Assembly: GCA_029210175.1 (NCBI GenBank) | Contig: JARGPL010000015.1 | Span: forward strand, 310,001-374,000 | DNA from: Minwuia sp. | GTDB taxonomy: Bacteria > Pseudomonadota > Alphaproteobacteria > Minwuiales > Minwuiaceae | Direction: 5' to 3' | Length of the DNA: 64,000 bases | Part shown: positions 17,499 to 27,320 of the stretch, piece after piece | How the letters are laid out: every line of letters begins with the position of its first letter | How positions within the stretch are numbered: position 1 is the first letter of the stretch | Notes under the pieces: generated by a model | The model's database searches: none | Seen by the model: only the letters and a program-made list of their open reading frames with translations | What the model was told of the DNA's origin: nothing | Position numbers and translations under genes: made by a program

Positions 17499-18269
17499 TT
17501 GAACCCCGGCTCGACACTGCGTCAAGGATTCCTGCCGCTGATCTGCGCCCTGATGCTCGGTTGCCTGCCTACACAGGCTGCCGTTCCAGAGGTGGAAACC
17601 TACGCGGAATGCCTGGACGCGGTGGAGCGCGACCCGCGGGAGGGACTGACCGCCGCACTGCAGTGGCGGGATCTGGGGGGTGGCACATCCGCTGAACATT
17701 GTGCTGCGCTGGCGCTGTCCGCGACCGGCAGCCGTCGCCTGGCCGCCGTGCGCATGCAGGAACTGGCAGAAAGGTTCGGGGTCGGCAGCCCGGACATGGC
17801 CGCCGAGATCATGGGTCAGGCAGGCGCGCTCTGGGTTCTGGCGCGGGAGGATGAGCTGGCCCTGAAGGCACTGGACCGGGCACTCGTCTGGCGCGGCAAC
17901 AGTTCACTGCTGCATCTCGACCGCGCCCATGTGCTCGCCGGGCTGGGCCGTTTCAGGGAAGCGCGCGACGCGGTGGGTGTCGTGTTGAGTATCGATGAGC
18001 TGTCGGCAGCGGCCTATGCCCTGCGCGCCATGATCAACCGCCGCGAAGGGGATCGGGAAGGTGCGGACAGTGACATCGCCAACGCCCTGGCGCTGGAGCC
18101 GGACCAGCCGCATGCGTTGATCGAACGCGCCCGCGCACAGGCCGCATCCGGCGATCTTGATGGGGCACGGGCCGACTTGCTGGCCGTGATCAATCAGGAC
18201 GCAGAAGCACCGGAAGCCGAGGATGCACGGCGTCTGCTGGAAGAACTGGATGTGTCCGGAGCGGACTGA
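17499..18269 (+). CDS. TPR-containing lipoprotein-like protein
   Basis: About 256 residues starting from TTG 17499, which follows GAAGGTGG and gives an N-terminal hydrophobic signal ending in LMLGC, a plausible lipobox (Cys19). Several helix-turn-helix TPR-like pairs follow, for example ALKALDRALVWRGNSSLLHL and AHVLAGLGRFREARDAVGV and DSDIANALALEPDQPHALIE. Such proteins scaffold periplasmic or outer-membrane complexes. There is no ATG in frame that keeps the signal peptide, so the TTG choice is inferred. The much longer frame upstream is the antisense of the aminotransferase gene. lepA follows 85 bases later from its own promoter. Confidence 0.78.
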   Translation: MNPGSTLRQGFLPLICALMLGCLPTQAAVPEVETYAECLDAVERDPREGLTAALQWRDLGGGTSAEHCAALALSATGSRRLAAVRMQELAERFGVGSPDMAAEIMGQAGALWVLAREDELALKALDRALVWRGNSSLLHLDRAHVLAGLGRFREARDAVGVVLSIDELSAAAYALRAMINRREGDREGADSDIANALALEPDQPHALIERARAQAASGDLDGARADLLAVINQDAEAPEAEDARRLLEELDVSGAD

Positions 18270-18316
18270 TGCGTTCGCGGATCGGATCGCTGCGCCAGCC
18301 CGCGGCAACAGCGGGC

Positions 18317-18345
18317 TTGCAAGGGCAGGCGGGCACACCTAATAC
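18317..18345 (+). promoter_or_regulatory. Sigma70-type promoter of lepA
   Basis: TTGCAA (18317-18322) and TAATAC (18340-18345) are separated by exactly 17 bases. Transcription would begin about 18351-18353, one to four bases from the lepA ATG at 18355, so the message would have almost no leader. Confidence 0.65.
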
Positions 18346-18354
18346 TCCGCCGCC

Positions 18355-20154
18355 ATGGACCAGAAGCACATCCGAAATTTCTCTATCGTCGCCCATATTG
18401 ATCACGGCAAGTCAACGCTTGCCGACCGGTTGATTGAGGCTACCGGCGGCCTTGAAAACAGGGAGATGCAGGCGCAGGTGCTCGACTCCATGGATCTGGA
18501 GCGGGAACGCGGCATCACCATCAAGGCACAGACCGTGCGGCTGAACTACAAGGCCGCCGATGGGGAGATGTACGAACTGAACCTGATCGACACCCCCGGC
18601 CACGTCGATTTCTCCTACGAAGTCAGCCGCAGCCTGGCCGCCTGTGAGGGCGCGCTGCTGGTGGTCGACGCCAGTCAGGGGGTGGAGGCGCAGACCCTGG
18701 CCAATGTCTATCTGGCCATCGACAATGATCTCGACATCGTGCCGGTGCTCAACAAGATCGACCTGCCCGCCGCCGAACCGGACCGGGTGAAGGAACAGAT
18801 CGAGGATGTGATCGGTATCGACGCTTCCAATGCCGTGATGATCTCCGCCAAGACCGGCCTCGGCATCCCCGATGTGCTGGAGGCGCTGGTCACCCGGCTG
18901 CCCGCACCAAAGGGCGACAGGGACGCGCCGCTGAAGGCCTTGCTGGTGGACAGCTGGTACGACGCATATCTGGGTGTCGTCGTGCTGGTTCGCATCTTCG
19001 ACGGTGCGATGAAGAAGGGATCCAAGATCCGCCTGATGTCCAGCGGTGCGACGCACCAGATCGACCGGGTGGGTATCTTCACACCGAAGATGGCGACGGT
19101 TGCAGAACTGGGTCCGGGCCAGATCGGTTTCTTCACAGCTTCCATCAAGACGGTGGCGGAAACCGACGTCGGTGACACGGTGACGGACGAGAGCAAGCCC
19201 GCCAGTGAGCCGCTGGCCGGTTTCAAGCCATCCATTCCGGTGGTGTTCTGCGGCCTGTTCCCGATCGATGCCAACGATTATCAGGACTTGCGGGACAGTC
19301 TGGCCAAGCTGCGGCTGAACGATTCCAGCTTCCATTTCGAACCGGAGAGTTCCGCCGCGCTGGGTTTCGGGTTCCGTTGTGGCTTCCTGGGGCTGCTGCA
19401 CATGGAAATCGTGCAGGAACGGCTGGAACGGGAATTCAACCTCGACCTGATCACGACCGCACCAAGCGTGGTCTACAAGCTGCACATGACCAATGGCGTG
19501 CTGCAGGAACTGCACAATCCCGCCGACATGCCCGACCCGGTCAAGATCGACCAGATCGAGGAGCCGTGGATCAAGGCAACGATCATGTGCCCCGATGAAT
19601 ACCTCGGGCCGATTCTGAAGCTCTGCGAGGAAAAGCGCGGCATCCAGTCAAACCTGACCTATGTCGGCAACCGCGCCATGGTGGAATACCAGCTGCCGCT
19701 GTCGGAGGTGGTGTTCGATTTCTACGACCGTCTGAAATCGGTCAGTCGGGGCTATGCCAGTTTCGATTACGAGATCATCGAATATCGCGAAGGTGACCTG
19801 GTGAAGATGTCGATCATGGTCAATGCCGAACCGGTCGACGCCCTGGCCATGGTCGTTCACCGCAAGCGCGCCTATGAGCGGGGTCGCCAGCTTGTGGAAC
19901 GGCTGAAGGACCTGATCCCCCGCCAGATGTTCAAGATACCGATCCAGGCCGCCATCGGCGGCTCCGTCATCGCGCGGGAGACCATCTCTGCCATGCGCAA
20001 GGACGTGACCGCGAAATGCTACGGCGGCGACGTTACCCGCAAGAAGAAACTGCTGGAGAAGCAGAAAGCCGGCAAGAAGCGGATGCGCACCTACGGCAAG
20101 GTCGAGATCCCGCAGGAAGCCTTCCTCGCCGCGCTGCGGATGGGCGACGAGTAG
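18355..20154 (+). CDS. lepA: Elongation factor 4 (LepA), ribosomal back-translocase GTPase
   Basis: A 599-residue translational GTPase. The G motifs are AHIDHGKST (G1), [10 protein letters not shown] (G2 region), [11 protein letters not shown] (G3), NKIDLP (G4) and SAKTG (G5). The LepA-specific C-terminal domain ends [19 protein letters not shown]. The factor acts on stalled or mistranslocated ribosomes and in 30S biogenesis. No Shine-Dalgarno sequence precedes the ATG, and a good promoter ends ten bases upstream, consistent with a leaderless message. Assignment is certain. Confidence 0.98.
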   Translation: MDQKHIRNFSIVAHIDHGKSTLADRLIEATGGLENREMQAQVLDSMDLERERGITIKAQTVRLNYKAADGEMYELNLIDTPGHVDFSYEVSRSLAACEGALLVVDASQGVEAQTLANVYLAIDNDLDIVPVLNKIDLPAAEPDRVKEQIEDVIGIDASNAVMISAKTGLGIPDVLEALVTRLPAPKGDRDAPLKALLVDSWYDAYLGVVVLVRIFDGAMKKGSKIRLMSSGATHQIDRVGIFTPKMATVAELGPGQIGFFTASIKTVAETDVGDTVTDESKPASEPLAGFKPSIPVVFCGLFPIDANDYQDLRDSLAKLRLNDSSFHFEPESSAALGFGFRCGFLGLLHMEIVQERLEREFNLDLITTAPSVVYKLHMTNGVLQELHNPADMPDPVKIDQIEEPWIKATIMCPDEYLGPILKLCEEKRGIQSNLTYVGNRAMVEYQLPLSEVVFDFYDRLKSVSRGYASFDYEIIEYREGDLVKMSIMVNAEPVDALAMVVHRKRAYERGRQLVERLKDLIPRQMFKIPIQAAIGGSVIARETISAMRKDVTAKCYGGDVTRKKKLLEKQKAGKKRMRTYGKVEIPQEAFLAALRMGDE

Positions 20155-20257
20155 CCCGCCTGATCTCGCTTTCCACGAATGACTGCCCCACCATCTCTTC
20201 TTTGGTTCTCGCTATTGATCTGACAGTAGGAAGAATCGGTACAAATGGGCGGTGCGA

Positions 20258-20286
20258 TTGAGCATGCTGCAGATATCGGCTAAAAT
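20258..20286 (+). promoter_or_regulatory. Promoter of the GMC oxidoreductase operon
   Basis: TTGAGC (20258-20263) and TAAAAT (20281-20286) are spaced by 17 bases, a near-consensus sigma70 arrangement about 58 bases upstream of the first gene of the operon. The whole interval from lepA onward is visibly more AT-rich than its surroundings. Confidence 0.55.
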
Positions 20287-20344
20287 GCTTTTTCCGCATT
20301 GTTCAGCGCAAGCTCTGCAAATGGTGTCAACCTGAGAAGACGAC

Positions 20345-20716
20345 ATGAAACTCAGAACTACTATCGTACTTTTAGCAAGCTTGTTGCTGTCGATCGAGAT
20401 CGTGTTTGTGGACGCCCTATTATCCCACCAGAGCGCTACGGTATCGCTGACTCCAGCAGCCTGGGAACTCCGCACCTCAAATTTTCACTATGACGTTTTC
20501 ACATACAGGGTCATTTTGACCTTTTTGTCCGCACTTTTACTGGGCGCAATCATCCGCTTCACAATGAGTCGCGTCCGTTTCGGTGGACCGAGCGATGGGA
20601 TTCAGGATTCAATACGGAAGTCCGCTGCTTGCGGAACCGCCGTGCTTTTGTGCTTGCTTGCGATTCAGGCATATTTCGGAATAGTGCAGATGCAATCGAT
20701 AGGGGATTTGGTATGA
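20345..20716 (+). CDS. Small membrane protein of the GMC operon, unknown function
   Basis: A 123-residue protein with three hydrophobic segments, roughly residues 5-26 (IVLLASLLLSIEIVFVDALL), 56-74 (VILTFLSALLLGAIIRFTM) and 98-115 (ACGTAVLLCLLAIQAYFGI). I do not recognise a family. Its stop codon overlaps the next start as ATGA (20713-20716), so translation of the three genes is probably coupled. Base and codon usage is less GC-rich than in neighbouring housekeeping genes, suggesting acquisition by transfer. A role anchoring or accepting electrons from the GMC enzyme is a guess based only on position. Confidence 0.72.
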   Translation: MKLRTTIVLLASLLLSIEIVFVDALLSHQSATVSLTPAAWELRTSNFHYDVFTYRVILTFLSALLLGAIIRFTMSRVRFGGPSDGIQDSIRKSAACGTAVLLCLLAIQAYFGIVQMQSIGDLV

Positions 20717-20850
20717 ATCGTAGGTTTTTCCTTGTCGGCTTGGTCAGTGTTGGTCTTTTGCGGAGGGTGGGCATGTTTCCCCTCACGACAATCGTCGTAG
20801 CAAATGGGTGGCTGCTTGATAGCAATGACATCAACAGGTCGCCTGAATGA
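20713..20850 (+). CDS. 45-residue Tat-signal-like small protein coupled to the GMC oxidoreductase
   Basis: A tiny ORF that overlaps both neighbours by ATGA (20713-20716 and 20847-20850). The N-terminus reads MNRRFFLVGLVSVGLL, containing the twin-arginine pattern RRxFL followed by a hydrophobic stretch, so it could be a Tat substrate. The remainder includes NGWLLDSNDI; a GW-L motif of this sort occurs in the small Tat-exported partner subunits of some flavin sugar dehydrogenases, which is the basis for a tentative subunit assignment. It is about a third of the length of those subunits or less. It is too short for family assignment by eye. Confidence 0.6.
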   Translation: MNRRFFLVGLVSVGLLRRVGMFPLTTIVVANGWLLDSNDINRSPE

Positions 20851-22340
20851 TACTGAGCTTCGCTGAACTCCTAAACCAGAACCAACCAAGCTACGACTAC
20901 TGCGTCGTCGGTACTGGCCCTGCTGGCACAACCTTGGCCCTTGCCTTGTCTGGGGACTCAGGAAAACGAGTTCTCTTGGTTGAAGGAGGTCGGGAAGACT
21001 TCGACGACCAATCTCAGGAACTGTACACTGGATCGAGTTCCGGGCGGGAATATGCCGATCTTGATGCCACTCGTTTGCGCCAGCTAGGGGGGTCTTCCAA
21101 TCATTGGTCAGGCTACTGCTTGCCGTTATCTGATCATGACTACGACCGGGACGAACTAGATGGAATCGATCCCTGGCCAATTAGCAGCGATCAGATTCGC
21201 AGATATTCGAGACAAGCGTCGGATATTCTGGAGCTACCCGTTTTTGGTCGAGACTCCGACAAGTCAATTCTGCCTGGCTCAGATGGCCTCTTCCGTGTTG
21301 CATTCGGGGGAAGTTCCAGGGTCAATTTCGGAGAAAAATACAAAGATAAGATCGGGTCATCCAAGAACATAGATCTGGTCTTGGGAGCCAACTTGGTTGA
21401 GCTGTTTCCTGCACCCGAAACAGGACGGATTGTCTCCGCTGAATTGGCGAGCCTGGATGGAAGATTACGCATCAGGGTGAGTGCAGAGGTATTTTCGATT
21501 TGCTTGGGCGGCATCGAGAATCCGAGAATGCTTCTGAATTCGAATTCAGTGATCGAGAACGGCCTGGGAAATGAACGGGATCTGGTTGGCAGGTATTTCG
21601 CCGATCATTTGCATCTGGAATTTGGATGGTATGTCGCCTTCGACCCTGATCGGATAAGTGGTTTGAGCAACGGCAAGTTCATCGAACCCGTTCCGTTGTT
21701 GCTCGAGAACGGCAGTCTTCTGAATTTCGGCTGGGAAGCGGAACCGGCCTTTCCCCACAACGTTGCTGATCATATTGTTGCTGACTTCAAGGAGATAGCG
21801 TGCGCCAGCAGCATCTTTCGGGATCTGACCCGTCTGACTGGCCGGGACATCTTTTGTCGTCGCATAAAGCGCCCCACCGTCGGCAGGTTGCGCTTGGTCG
21901 CTGAATGCATGCCAGATTTTGAAAGTCGGGTTTCATTGGGAACCCAACTCGACCGATTTGGAAAACGGAAGGTCGATCTCCATTGGAAAATTCACGAGGC
22001 TGATCGCCACACTTATAATCACGCCGCAGTGTCGATAGCGCAATTTTTCATCCGCAATAATCTGGGGCGCATCAAGGTTGAACCATGGGTGCTCGACTTA
22101 TCCATGGATTGGCCCGGTCGAACCACTCACGAGCTTTACGGTCATCACCACATTGGCACGACCAAGATGGGGTCATCGCCAAGCAATGGTGTTGTCGACA
22201 TGAGCTGTCGAGTCTTCGGGCATGATAACCTCTTTGTCTGCGGATCGAGCACCTTTCCGAGAGGGGGGTATGCTAATCCCACATATACGATTGTGGAACT
22301 CGCACTCTACTTGGCCGATGAGATAAAGCGATTGCAGTAA
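20847..22340 (+). CDS. GMC-family FAD-dependent oxidoreductase
   Basis: A 497-residue flavoprotein. The FAD dinucleotide-binding site is VVGTGPAGTTLALALSG near residues 20-36, then LLVEGG, and QLGGSSNHWSGYC further on. The C-terminal GMC signature is complete: HHHIGTTKMG, then NLFVCGSSTFPRGGYANPT. Members oxidise alcohols or sugars and pass electrons to a quinone or cytochrome partner; no cytochrome gene is present here. There is no signal peptide of its own, so if exported it would have to ride on the 45-residue Tat protein encoded just upstream. It is translationally coupled to that gene. Codon use is AT-richer than the flanks. Confidence 0.88.
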   Translation: MILSFAELLNQNQPSYDYCVVGTGPAGTTLALALSGDSGKRVLLVEGGREDFDDQSQELYTGSSSGREYADLDATRLRQLGGSSNHWSGYCLPLSDHDYDRDELDGIDPWPISSDQIRRYSRQASDILELPVFGRDSDKSILPGSDGLFRVAFGGSSRVNFGEKYKDKIGSSKNIDLVLGANLVELFPAPETGRIVSAELASLDGRLRIRVSAEVFSICLGGIENPRMLLNSNSVIENGLGNERDLVGRYFADHLHLEFGWYVAFDPDRISGLSNGKFIEPVPLLLENGSLLNFGWEAEPAFPHNVADHIVADFKEIACASSIFRDLTRLTGRDIFCRRIKRPTVGRLRLVAECMPDFESRVSLGTQLDRFGKRKVDLHWKIHEADRHTYNHAAVSIAQFFIRNNLGRIKVEPWVLDLSMDWPGRTTHELYGHHHIGTTKMGSSPSNGVVDMSCRVFGHDNLFVCGSSTFPRGGYANPTYTIVELALYLADEIKRLQ

Positions 22341-22471
22341 AATAGCGCATTTGCTTTGACTGCTCAGGCACTACTTTGGTCGATGGACACGAGGTTTATT
22401 GACGGCAAAGACCCTTGGTAGACGCACTGAAGATCTTGCCTGAAATGATCGGGCCATAGAATTGTTCGGGC

Positions 22472-23020
22472 TCAATTCGCGTGCTTCACCAGTTGCCCTC
22501 GGGCGGAGCGGACTTCGGCACCATCGACGGTACGGCTGAAGTCCAGCTTCATGCCCAGCGCCGACAGGGTACGGCGGTAGATCTGCAGGTCGGCGCGCCC
22601 GGTCTCGCTCACCCCGAGGCTGTAGACGGTCAGGGTCTGGTCCTCGACCCGTGCCCAGTAATAGGCCTCTCCACTCACCGGATCGACCTGCCGGGTATCA
22701 CGCCAGACATTTGTCCGGCCTGCTTCGGGGATGAATTCGACGACCGCCTGCTTCAGGGTTTCGCTGGGGGCGTTCGGGTTGCCTTCCTGGCGCAGCACGG
22801 TGGCCCAGCGGAGCGTGAAGCCGCCGACAGCGTAAGGGCGGATCTCCACATCCAGATCGCGGGCGGTGACACGGAACTGCGAACTGATCTCGCTCTCCGA
22901 CACAGCGCTGCCCTTCCAGAGGCCGAAGAAGGCCTTGATGGACAGATCCTTCGCCGTGGCCGGGGCTGTCGCCAGCACCAGTCCGACCAGCAGCATGCCG
23001 CCGAAAACCCTGCTCCTCAT
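22472..23020 (-). CDS. Secreted hypothetical protein
   Basis: A 182-residue protein with a clear signal peptide (GGMLLVGLVLATAPATAKDL). The mature part reads as beta-rich (VEIRPYAVGGFTLRWATVL, TVYSLGVSETGRADLQIYRR). I do not recognise the family. A short Cys-less, soluble periplasmic protein is likely. It lies 30 bases downstream of hemF on the same strand, so it may be the last gene of a trmL-hemF transcript. Confidence 0.75.
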   Translation of the reverse strand: MRSRVFGGMLLVGLVLATAPATAKDLSIKAFFGLWKGSAVSESEISSQFRVTARDLDVEIRPYAVGGFTLRWATVLRQEGNPNAPSETLKQAVVEFIPEAGRTNVWRDTRQVDPVSGEAYYWARVEDQTLTVYSLGVSETGRADLQIYRRTLSALGMKLDFSRTVDGAEVRSARGQLVKHAN

Positions 23021-23049
23021 TCAAGCTACCCCCTTGCAAGCCCCTGTTC

Positions 23050-23913
23050 TCAGGGCCATTTCACCTCCGGCGGCAGGCTCATCAGAATGGCTTCTGTATT
23101 GCCGCCGGTCTTCAGACCGAACGTCGTTCCACGATCATAGAGCAGGTTGAACTCCACGTAACGCCCCCGACGCACCAGCTGGTGTTCACGCTCTTCCGTC
23201 GTCCATGGCTCATTCATGTGGGCGCGGACGATGGGCACATAGGTGTCCAGGAATGCCTGGCCCACATCACGGGTGAAGGCGAAGTCCGCGTTCCAGTCGC
23301 CGGTGTCGACATGGTCGTAGAAGATGCCGCCGACGCCGCGCGGTTCATCGCGATGCTTGAGATAGAAATACTCGTCGCACCACTTCTTGAACTTCGGATG
23401 GTAGTCGGGGTCATGCGCATCGCACGCGGCCTTCAGGCCGCCATGGAAGGCGGCTGTATCCGAATCATCGGGCACCATCGGGGTCAGATCAGCGCCGCCG
23501 CCGAACCAGCCGACGGAGGTTCTGATGTGGCGGGTGTTCATGTGAACGGCGGGCACACGCGGGGATCGCATGTGCGCGACGAGGGAAATGCCGGAGGCCC
23601 AGAACTTTCCGCCCGATTCGGCGGCGCCGCGAATCTGGCCCGCGAAATCATCTGAGAATGTGCCGTCGACAGTGGAGATATTGACGCCGACCTTTTCGAA
23701 CACCCGCCCGCGCATCACCGACATGACACCGCCGCCGCCGCCCGGGCGATCCCACGCCGTGCGCTCGAACCGGCCCGCGGGCAGATCGGACATCTGGCCG
23801 GTCAGGTCATCCTCGATCGATTCGAAGGCGGCGCAGATCCGGTCCCGCAGTTCCCTGAACCATGTCTGTGCGGCTGCCTTGTGCTGATCCGCAGTTTCCT
23901 CGCTGTCCGTCAT
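23050..23913 (-). CDS. hemF: Oxygen-dependent coproporphyrinogen III oxidase
   Basis: A 287-residue enzyme converting coproporphyrinogen III to protoporphyrinogen IX with O2, in heme synthesis. Characteristic segments are [29 protein letters not shown] with the DLTP motif, [21 protein letters not shown], and the C-terminal [23 protein letters not shown] 23913 is chosen because it begins the family-like region and has GGGGAG nearby; a TTG at 23991 that overlaps the trmL stop (TTGA) would add 26 unusual residues. Cytoplasmic homodimer. It sits just downstream of trmL. Confidence 0.96.
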   Translation of the reverse strand: MTDSEETADQHKAAAQTWFRELRDRICAAFESIEDDLTGQMSDLPAGRFERTAWDRPGGGGGVMSVMRGRVFEKVGVNISTVDGTFSDDFAGQIRGAAESGGKFWASGISLVAHMRSPRVPAVHMNTRHIRTSVGWFGGGADLTPMVPDDSDTAAFHGGLKAACDAHDPDYHPKFKKWCDEYFYLKHRDEPRGVGGIFYDHVDTGDWNADFAFTRDVGQAFLDTYVPIVRAHMNEPWTTEEREHQLVRRGRYVEFNLLYDRGTTFGLKTGGNTEAILMSLPPEVKWP

Positions 23914-23987
23914 TCCCTCAGTCTCCCCTTCAGCATTGTCTGTCGCGACCTTGTGGCCTGCACTGAACGCCAGCACCTTGATCAAGG

Positions 23988-24446
23988 TCAATCGCCAAGC
24001 TGCGGCAGGCCCAGTTGCCGGGTTGCCTCACCCAGCGCCATTGCCGCCGCCATGGCGACATTCAACGACCGGGCACCGGCAACCATGGGGACAATGATTC
24101 GCGCATCCACCCCGTCATGCACTTCATCCGGAACCCCGGCACTTTCGCGGCCCATCACCAGGATGTCCGACGGGCGGAACGCGAAGTCGTGCAGCGATTC
24201 CGCCCCGCGCGTCGTGCAGAGAATCAGGCGTGCACCGCGGCGGGTATCCAGAAATGCCGCCCATCCGGCGTGCAGGACGATGTCCGCCCGGTCCGTGTAG
24301 TCCATTGCCGTCCGACGCAAGTCCCGGTCATCCAGGGGAAAGGCTGCCGGTCGGATCACATCCAGACCAGTGCCCAGACAGGCGCACAGCCGGATCGTGG
24401 CCCCCAGATTCTGCGGGATGTCGGGTTGAAACATCGCCAGTCTCAT
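23988..24446 (-). CDS. trmL: tRNA (cytidine(34)-2'-O)-methyltransferase
   Basis: A 152-residue SPOUT methyltransferase of the TrmL/YibK class that methylates the wobble nucleotide of leucine tRNAs. [13 protein letters not shown] near the N-terminus, [16 protein letters not shown] and the knot segment [19 protein letters not shown] are diagnostic. ATG 24446 ([19 protein letters not shown]) is the natural start; the longer frame to 24701 would run into the petA promoter region. It is divergently transcribed from petA, as in many Rhodospirillales. Confidence 0.94.
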   Translation of the reverse strand: MRLAMFQPDIPQNLGATIRLCACLGTGLDVIRPAAFPLDDRDLRRTAMDYTDRADIVLHAGWAAFLDTRRGARLILCTTRGAESLHDFAFRPSDILVMGRESAGVPDEVHDGVDARIIVPMVAGARSLNVAMAAAMALGEATRQLGLPQLGD

Positions 24447-24642
24447 GGATTTTCCTCTGCTGACCCAACCAGGGAACGGTGGGGATTGGGGACGCCGGCA
24501 ACGATGCGGCTCACTGTCGCAACGATCTCCGATTTCTGGACTTGGCCCGTCATTCCTGATTGTTACGGTAGTTCCGGCATCGGGTGGGGATTGCTGTTGG
24601 CAAGTCCGATGTCCAGTTGAATGAACAAGAGGGTTAGAGCCC

Positions 24643-25173
24643 ATGAGTGCAGCTTCCCATGGGGAAGATGGCGTCGAACGCCGCGACTTCCTCGTGATCA
24701 CGGCAGGCGCGTTTGTCGGTGTCGGTGCGGTCGGCCTCGTCTGGCCGTTCGTCGACCAGATGAATCCGTCCGCTGACGTTCTGGCCTTGTCGTCGACCGA
24801 GGTCGATATCTCGGCGATCGAACCTGGTCAGAGCATTACCGTCAGCTGGCGTGGCAAGCCGGTCTTCATCCGCCGTCGGACCGAGGCCGAGATCGAAGCC
24901 GCGACGGCCGTCGATCTTTCCGATCTGCCGGATCCGGAGACCGATGACGTGCGCCACAAGGAAGGCAAGGCCGAATGGCTGGTCCTTGTTGGCATCTGCA
25001 CCCATCTCGGCTGCGTTCCGCTCGGTTTCCAGGGTGAGTACGACGGCTGGTTCTGCCCCTGCCACGGCTCGCATTACGATACGTCCGGACGGATCCGAAA
25101 GGGTCCCGCACCCACCAATCTGGAAGTGCCGGAGTACGATTTCGTGACCGACACCCAGATCAAGATCGGTTGA
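24643..25173 (+). CDS. petA: Ubiquinol-cytochrome c reductase Rieske iron-sulfur subunit
   Basis: A 176-residue Rieske protein of the bc1 complex. A Tat-type RRDFL lies at residues 13-17 before the single membrane anchor. The 2Fe-2S ligands are Cys119 and His121 in CTHLGCVP and Cys138 and His141 in CPCHGSHYD. It transfers electrons from ubiquinol at the Qo site to cytochrome c1. A GAGGG ribosome site precedes the ATG. petB starts 12 bases after its stop; the operon ends with the hairpin at 27254. Confidence 0.97.
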   Translation: MSAASHGEDGVERRDFLVITAGAFVGVGAVGLVWPFVDQMNPSADVLALSSTEVDISAIEPGQSITVSWRGKPVFIRRRTEAEIEAATAVDLSDLPDPETDDVRHKEGKAEWLVLVGICTHLGCVPLGFQGEYDGWFCPCHGSHYDTSGRIRKGPAPTNLEVPEYDFVTDTQIKIG

Positions 25174-25185
25174 GGTAACTGACAC

Positions 25186-26424
25186 ATGTCCTTTCAGACC
25201 GATAACAAGCTGATCAAGTGGTTCGACGACCGTCTGCCGCTTGTCACCGTGATGCATCACACGTTCGTGCAGCACCCGTATCCGCGCAATCTGAACTTTG
25301 CCTACCAGTTCGGTTCGATCCTTGGCGTCATGCTGACCCTGCAGATCGTGACCGGTATCGTCCTGGCCATGCATTACACGGCGCATACGTCGATGGCGTT
25401 CGATTCCGTCGAACACATCATGCGCGACGTGAACTATGGCTGGCTGCTCCGGTACATGCATGCGAATGGCGCATCGATGTTCTTCATCGCTGTCTACCTG
25501 CACATGTTCCGCGGCCTCTATTACGGATCGTACAAGGCACCGCGCGAGATGATCTGGATGATCGGTGTGGTCATCCTGCTGGTCATGATGGCCACCGGTT
25601 TCATGGGCTACGTCCTGCCCTGGGGCCAGATGAGCTTCTGGGGTGCCACGGTCATCACCAACCTGTTCAGCGCCCTGCCGATAGTGGGTGATCCCATCGT
25701 GACCTGGCTCTGGGGTGGCTTTGCGGTCGACAATCCGACCCTGAACCGGTTCTTCAGCCTGCATTACCTGCTGCCGTTCGTGATCTTTGGCCTGGTGTTC
25801 CTGCATCTGGTCGCCCTGCATCAGAAGGGTTCAACGAACCCGCTGGGGATCGAGATCAAGGGCCCGGCCGATTACATCTCCTTCCATCCCTACTTCACGG
25901 TGAAGGATTTCTTCGGCTTCGCCGTCTTCGGTACGGTCTTCGCGGTGTTCGTCTTCTGGTTCCCGAATTATCTGGGGCATGCGGACAACTACATCCCCGC
26001 AGATCCGTTGGTGACACCGGCGCACATCGTGCCCGAATGGTACTTCCTGCCGTTCTACGCGATCCTGCGTGCCGTGCCCGACAAGCTGATGGGTGTGCTG
26101 GCCATGTTTGCTGCCATCGGCGTGCTGTTCATCCTGCCCTGGCTTGATCGCAGCCGGGTCCGGTCCGCCGCATTCCGCCCGCAGTACAAGTGGTTCTTCT
26201 GGATCTTCGCTCTCGACTGCGTGGTTCTGGGGTATGTCGGCAGCCAGCCCGCTGAGGGCCTGATGCTGGTGATCTCGCGCATCGCGACGATCTACTACTT
26301 CGCGCACTTCCTGATCCTGATGCCGGTACTCGGCTGGTTCGAGAGGCCAAAACCATTGCCAACCTCCATCGCTGAGGCGGTTCTGGCAGGCAAGACAAGC
26401 ACGTCGGAAGGGGAGAAAGCCTGA
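25186..26424 (+). CDS. petB: Cytochrome b subunit of the bc1 complex
   Basis: A 412-residue cytochrome b with eight helices holding two b hemes. The N-terminal [18 protein letters not shown], heme-ligand histidines in the [11 protein letters not shown] and [19 protein letters not shown] helices, and the Qo-site PEWYF motif in [11 protein letters not shown] are visible. Its stop (26422-26424) overlaps the cytochrome c1 start as TGATG, so translation of petB and petC is coupled. Normal length; inner membrane. Confidence 0.97.
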   Translation: MSFQTDNKLIKWFDDRLPLVTVMHHTFVQHPYPRNLNFAYQFGSILGVMLTLQIVTGIVLAMHYTAHTSMAFDSVEHIMRDVNYGWLLRYMHANGASMFFIAVYLHMFRGLYYGSYKAPREMIWMIGVVILLVMMATGFMGYVLPWGQMSFWGATVITNLFSALPIVGDPIVTWLWGGFAVDNPTLNRFFSLHYLLPFVIFGLVFLHLVALHQKGSTNPLGIEIKGPADYISFHPYFTVKDFFGFAVFGTVFAVFVFWFPNYLGHADNYIPADPLVTPAHIVPEWYFLPFYAILRAVPDKLMGVLAMFAAIGVLFILPWLDRSRVRSAAFRPQYKWFFWIFALDCVVLGYVGSQPAEGLMLVISRIATIYYFAHFLILMPVLGWFERPKPLPTSIAEAVLAGKTSTSEGEKA

Positions 26425-27194
26425 TGGTCTATCGTAGCATCAAGGTCCTTGCCGCCGCTCTTGTCGGCCTGGGCCTCACCACCGGTGCCGCACTGGCCGC
26501 CGGTGAAGTGAAGCCACCGCGCACCGTCGACTGGCACCATTCGGGCCCGTTCGGCACCTATGACCGGGCACAGGTCCAGCGTGGATTTCAGGTCTACAAG
26601 GAAGTCTGCGCGTCCTGTCATGGTCTGAAGTACATCGCTTATCGCAATCTGATGGAAATCGGCTTCAGCGAAGATCAGGCCAAGGCCATTGCCGGCGAGT
26701 ACACGGTCGAAGACGGACCTGACGCGAGTGGTGACATGTTCGAACGGCCTGCACGCCTTTCGGACAAGATTCCGTCACCTTTCCCGAACGCCAATGCCGC
26801 CAAGGCATCCAACGGCGGGGCCTATCCGATCGACCTGTCGCTGGCGGCCAAGGCCCGCGTCGGGGGTGAGGATTACCTCTACTCCCTGCTGAGTGGGTAT
26901 ACCGACGACACGCATGGTCACGAATGCAGCACGGGCACCTATTACAACCCGTACTTTCCGGGCAGCTGCCTCGCCATGCCGCCGCCGCTGCTGGATGACC
27001 TGATCGAATATGTCGACGGAACCCCGGCGACCACCGAACAGATGTCGAAGGACGTTTCGGCGTTCCTGACCTGGACCGCCGAGCCGAAGATGGAAGAGCG
27101 GAAGCAGATGGGCTTCAAGGTGATCGTGTTCCTGATCATCATGGCTGGCCTGCTCTATGCCGCGAAGCGCCGGATCTGGGCCCGCCTGCACTGA
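26424..27194 (+). CDS. petC: Cytochrome c1 subunit of the bc1 complex
   Basis: A 256-residue cytochrome c1. The signal peptide runs to about residue 26, the heme-attachment motif CASCH is residues 62-66, and the axial methionine is provided by a later CLAMPPPLLDD segment. The C-terminal KVIVFLIIMAGLLYAAKRRIW anchors the protein in the inner membrane. It receives electrons from the Rieske protein and passes them to a soluble or membrane cytochrome c. Last gene of petABC, followed by a strong hairpin. Confidence 0.97.
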   Translation: MVYRSIKVLAAALVGLGLTTGAALAAGEVKPPRTVDWHHSGPFGTYDRAQVQRGFQVYKEVCASCHGLKYIAYRNLMEIGFSEDQAKAIAGEYTVEDGPDASGDMFERPARLSDKIPSPFPNANAAKASNGGAYPIDLSLAAKARVGGEDYLYSLLSGYTDDTHGHECSTGTYYNPYFPGSCLAMPPPLLDDLIEYVDGTPATTEQMSKDVSAFLTWTAEPKMEERKQMGFKVIVFLIIMAGLLYAAKRRIWARLH

Positions 27195-27253
27195 TCGCGC
27201 TTTCGGTTCGACCATTGGACGAGCGCGGACCATCAATCTGCGCAGGAAATCAG

Positions 27254-27278
27254 GGGGTGACGGTTTGGCCGTCGCCCC
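27254..27278 (+). terminator. Terminator of the petABC operon
   Basis: A 10-bp stem (GGGGTGACGG with CCGTCGCCCC, one G-T wobble) with a 5-base loop, flanked by A-rich and T-rich ends (TTTCCTGTTTC on the 3' side), 60 bases downstream of petC. Confidence 0.75.
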
Positions 27279-27320
27279 TTTCCTGTTTCTGGTACGGTAC
27301 GGGCGTGGCATTGTCTTCCG

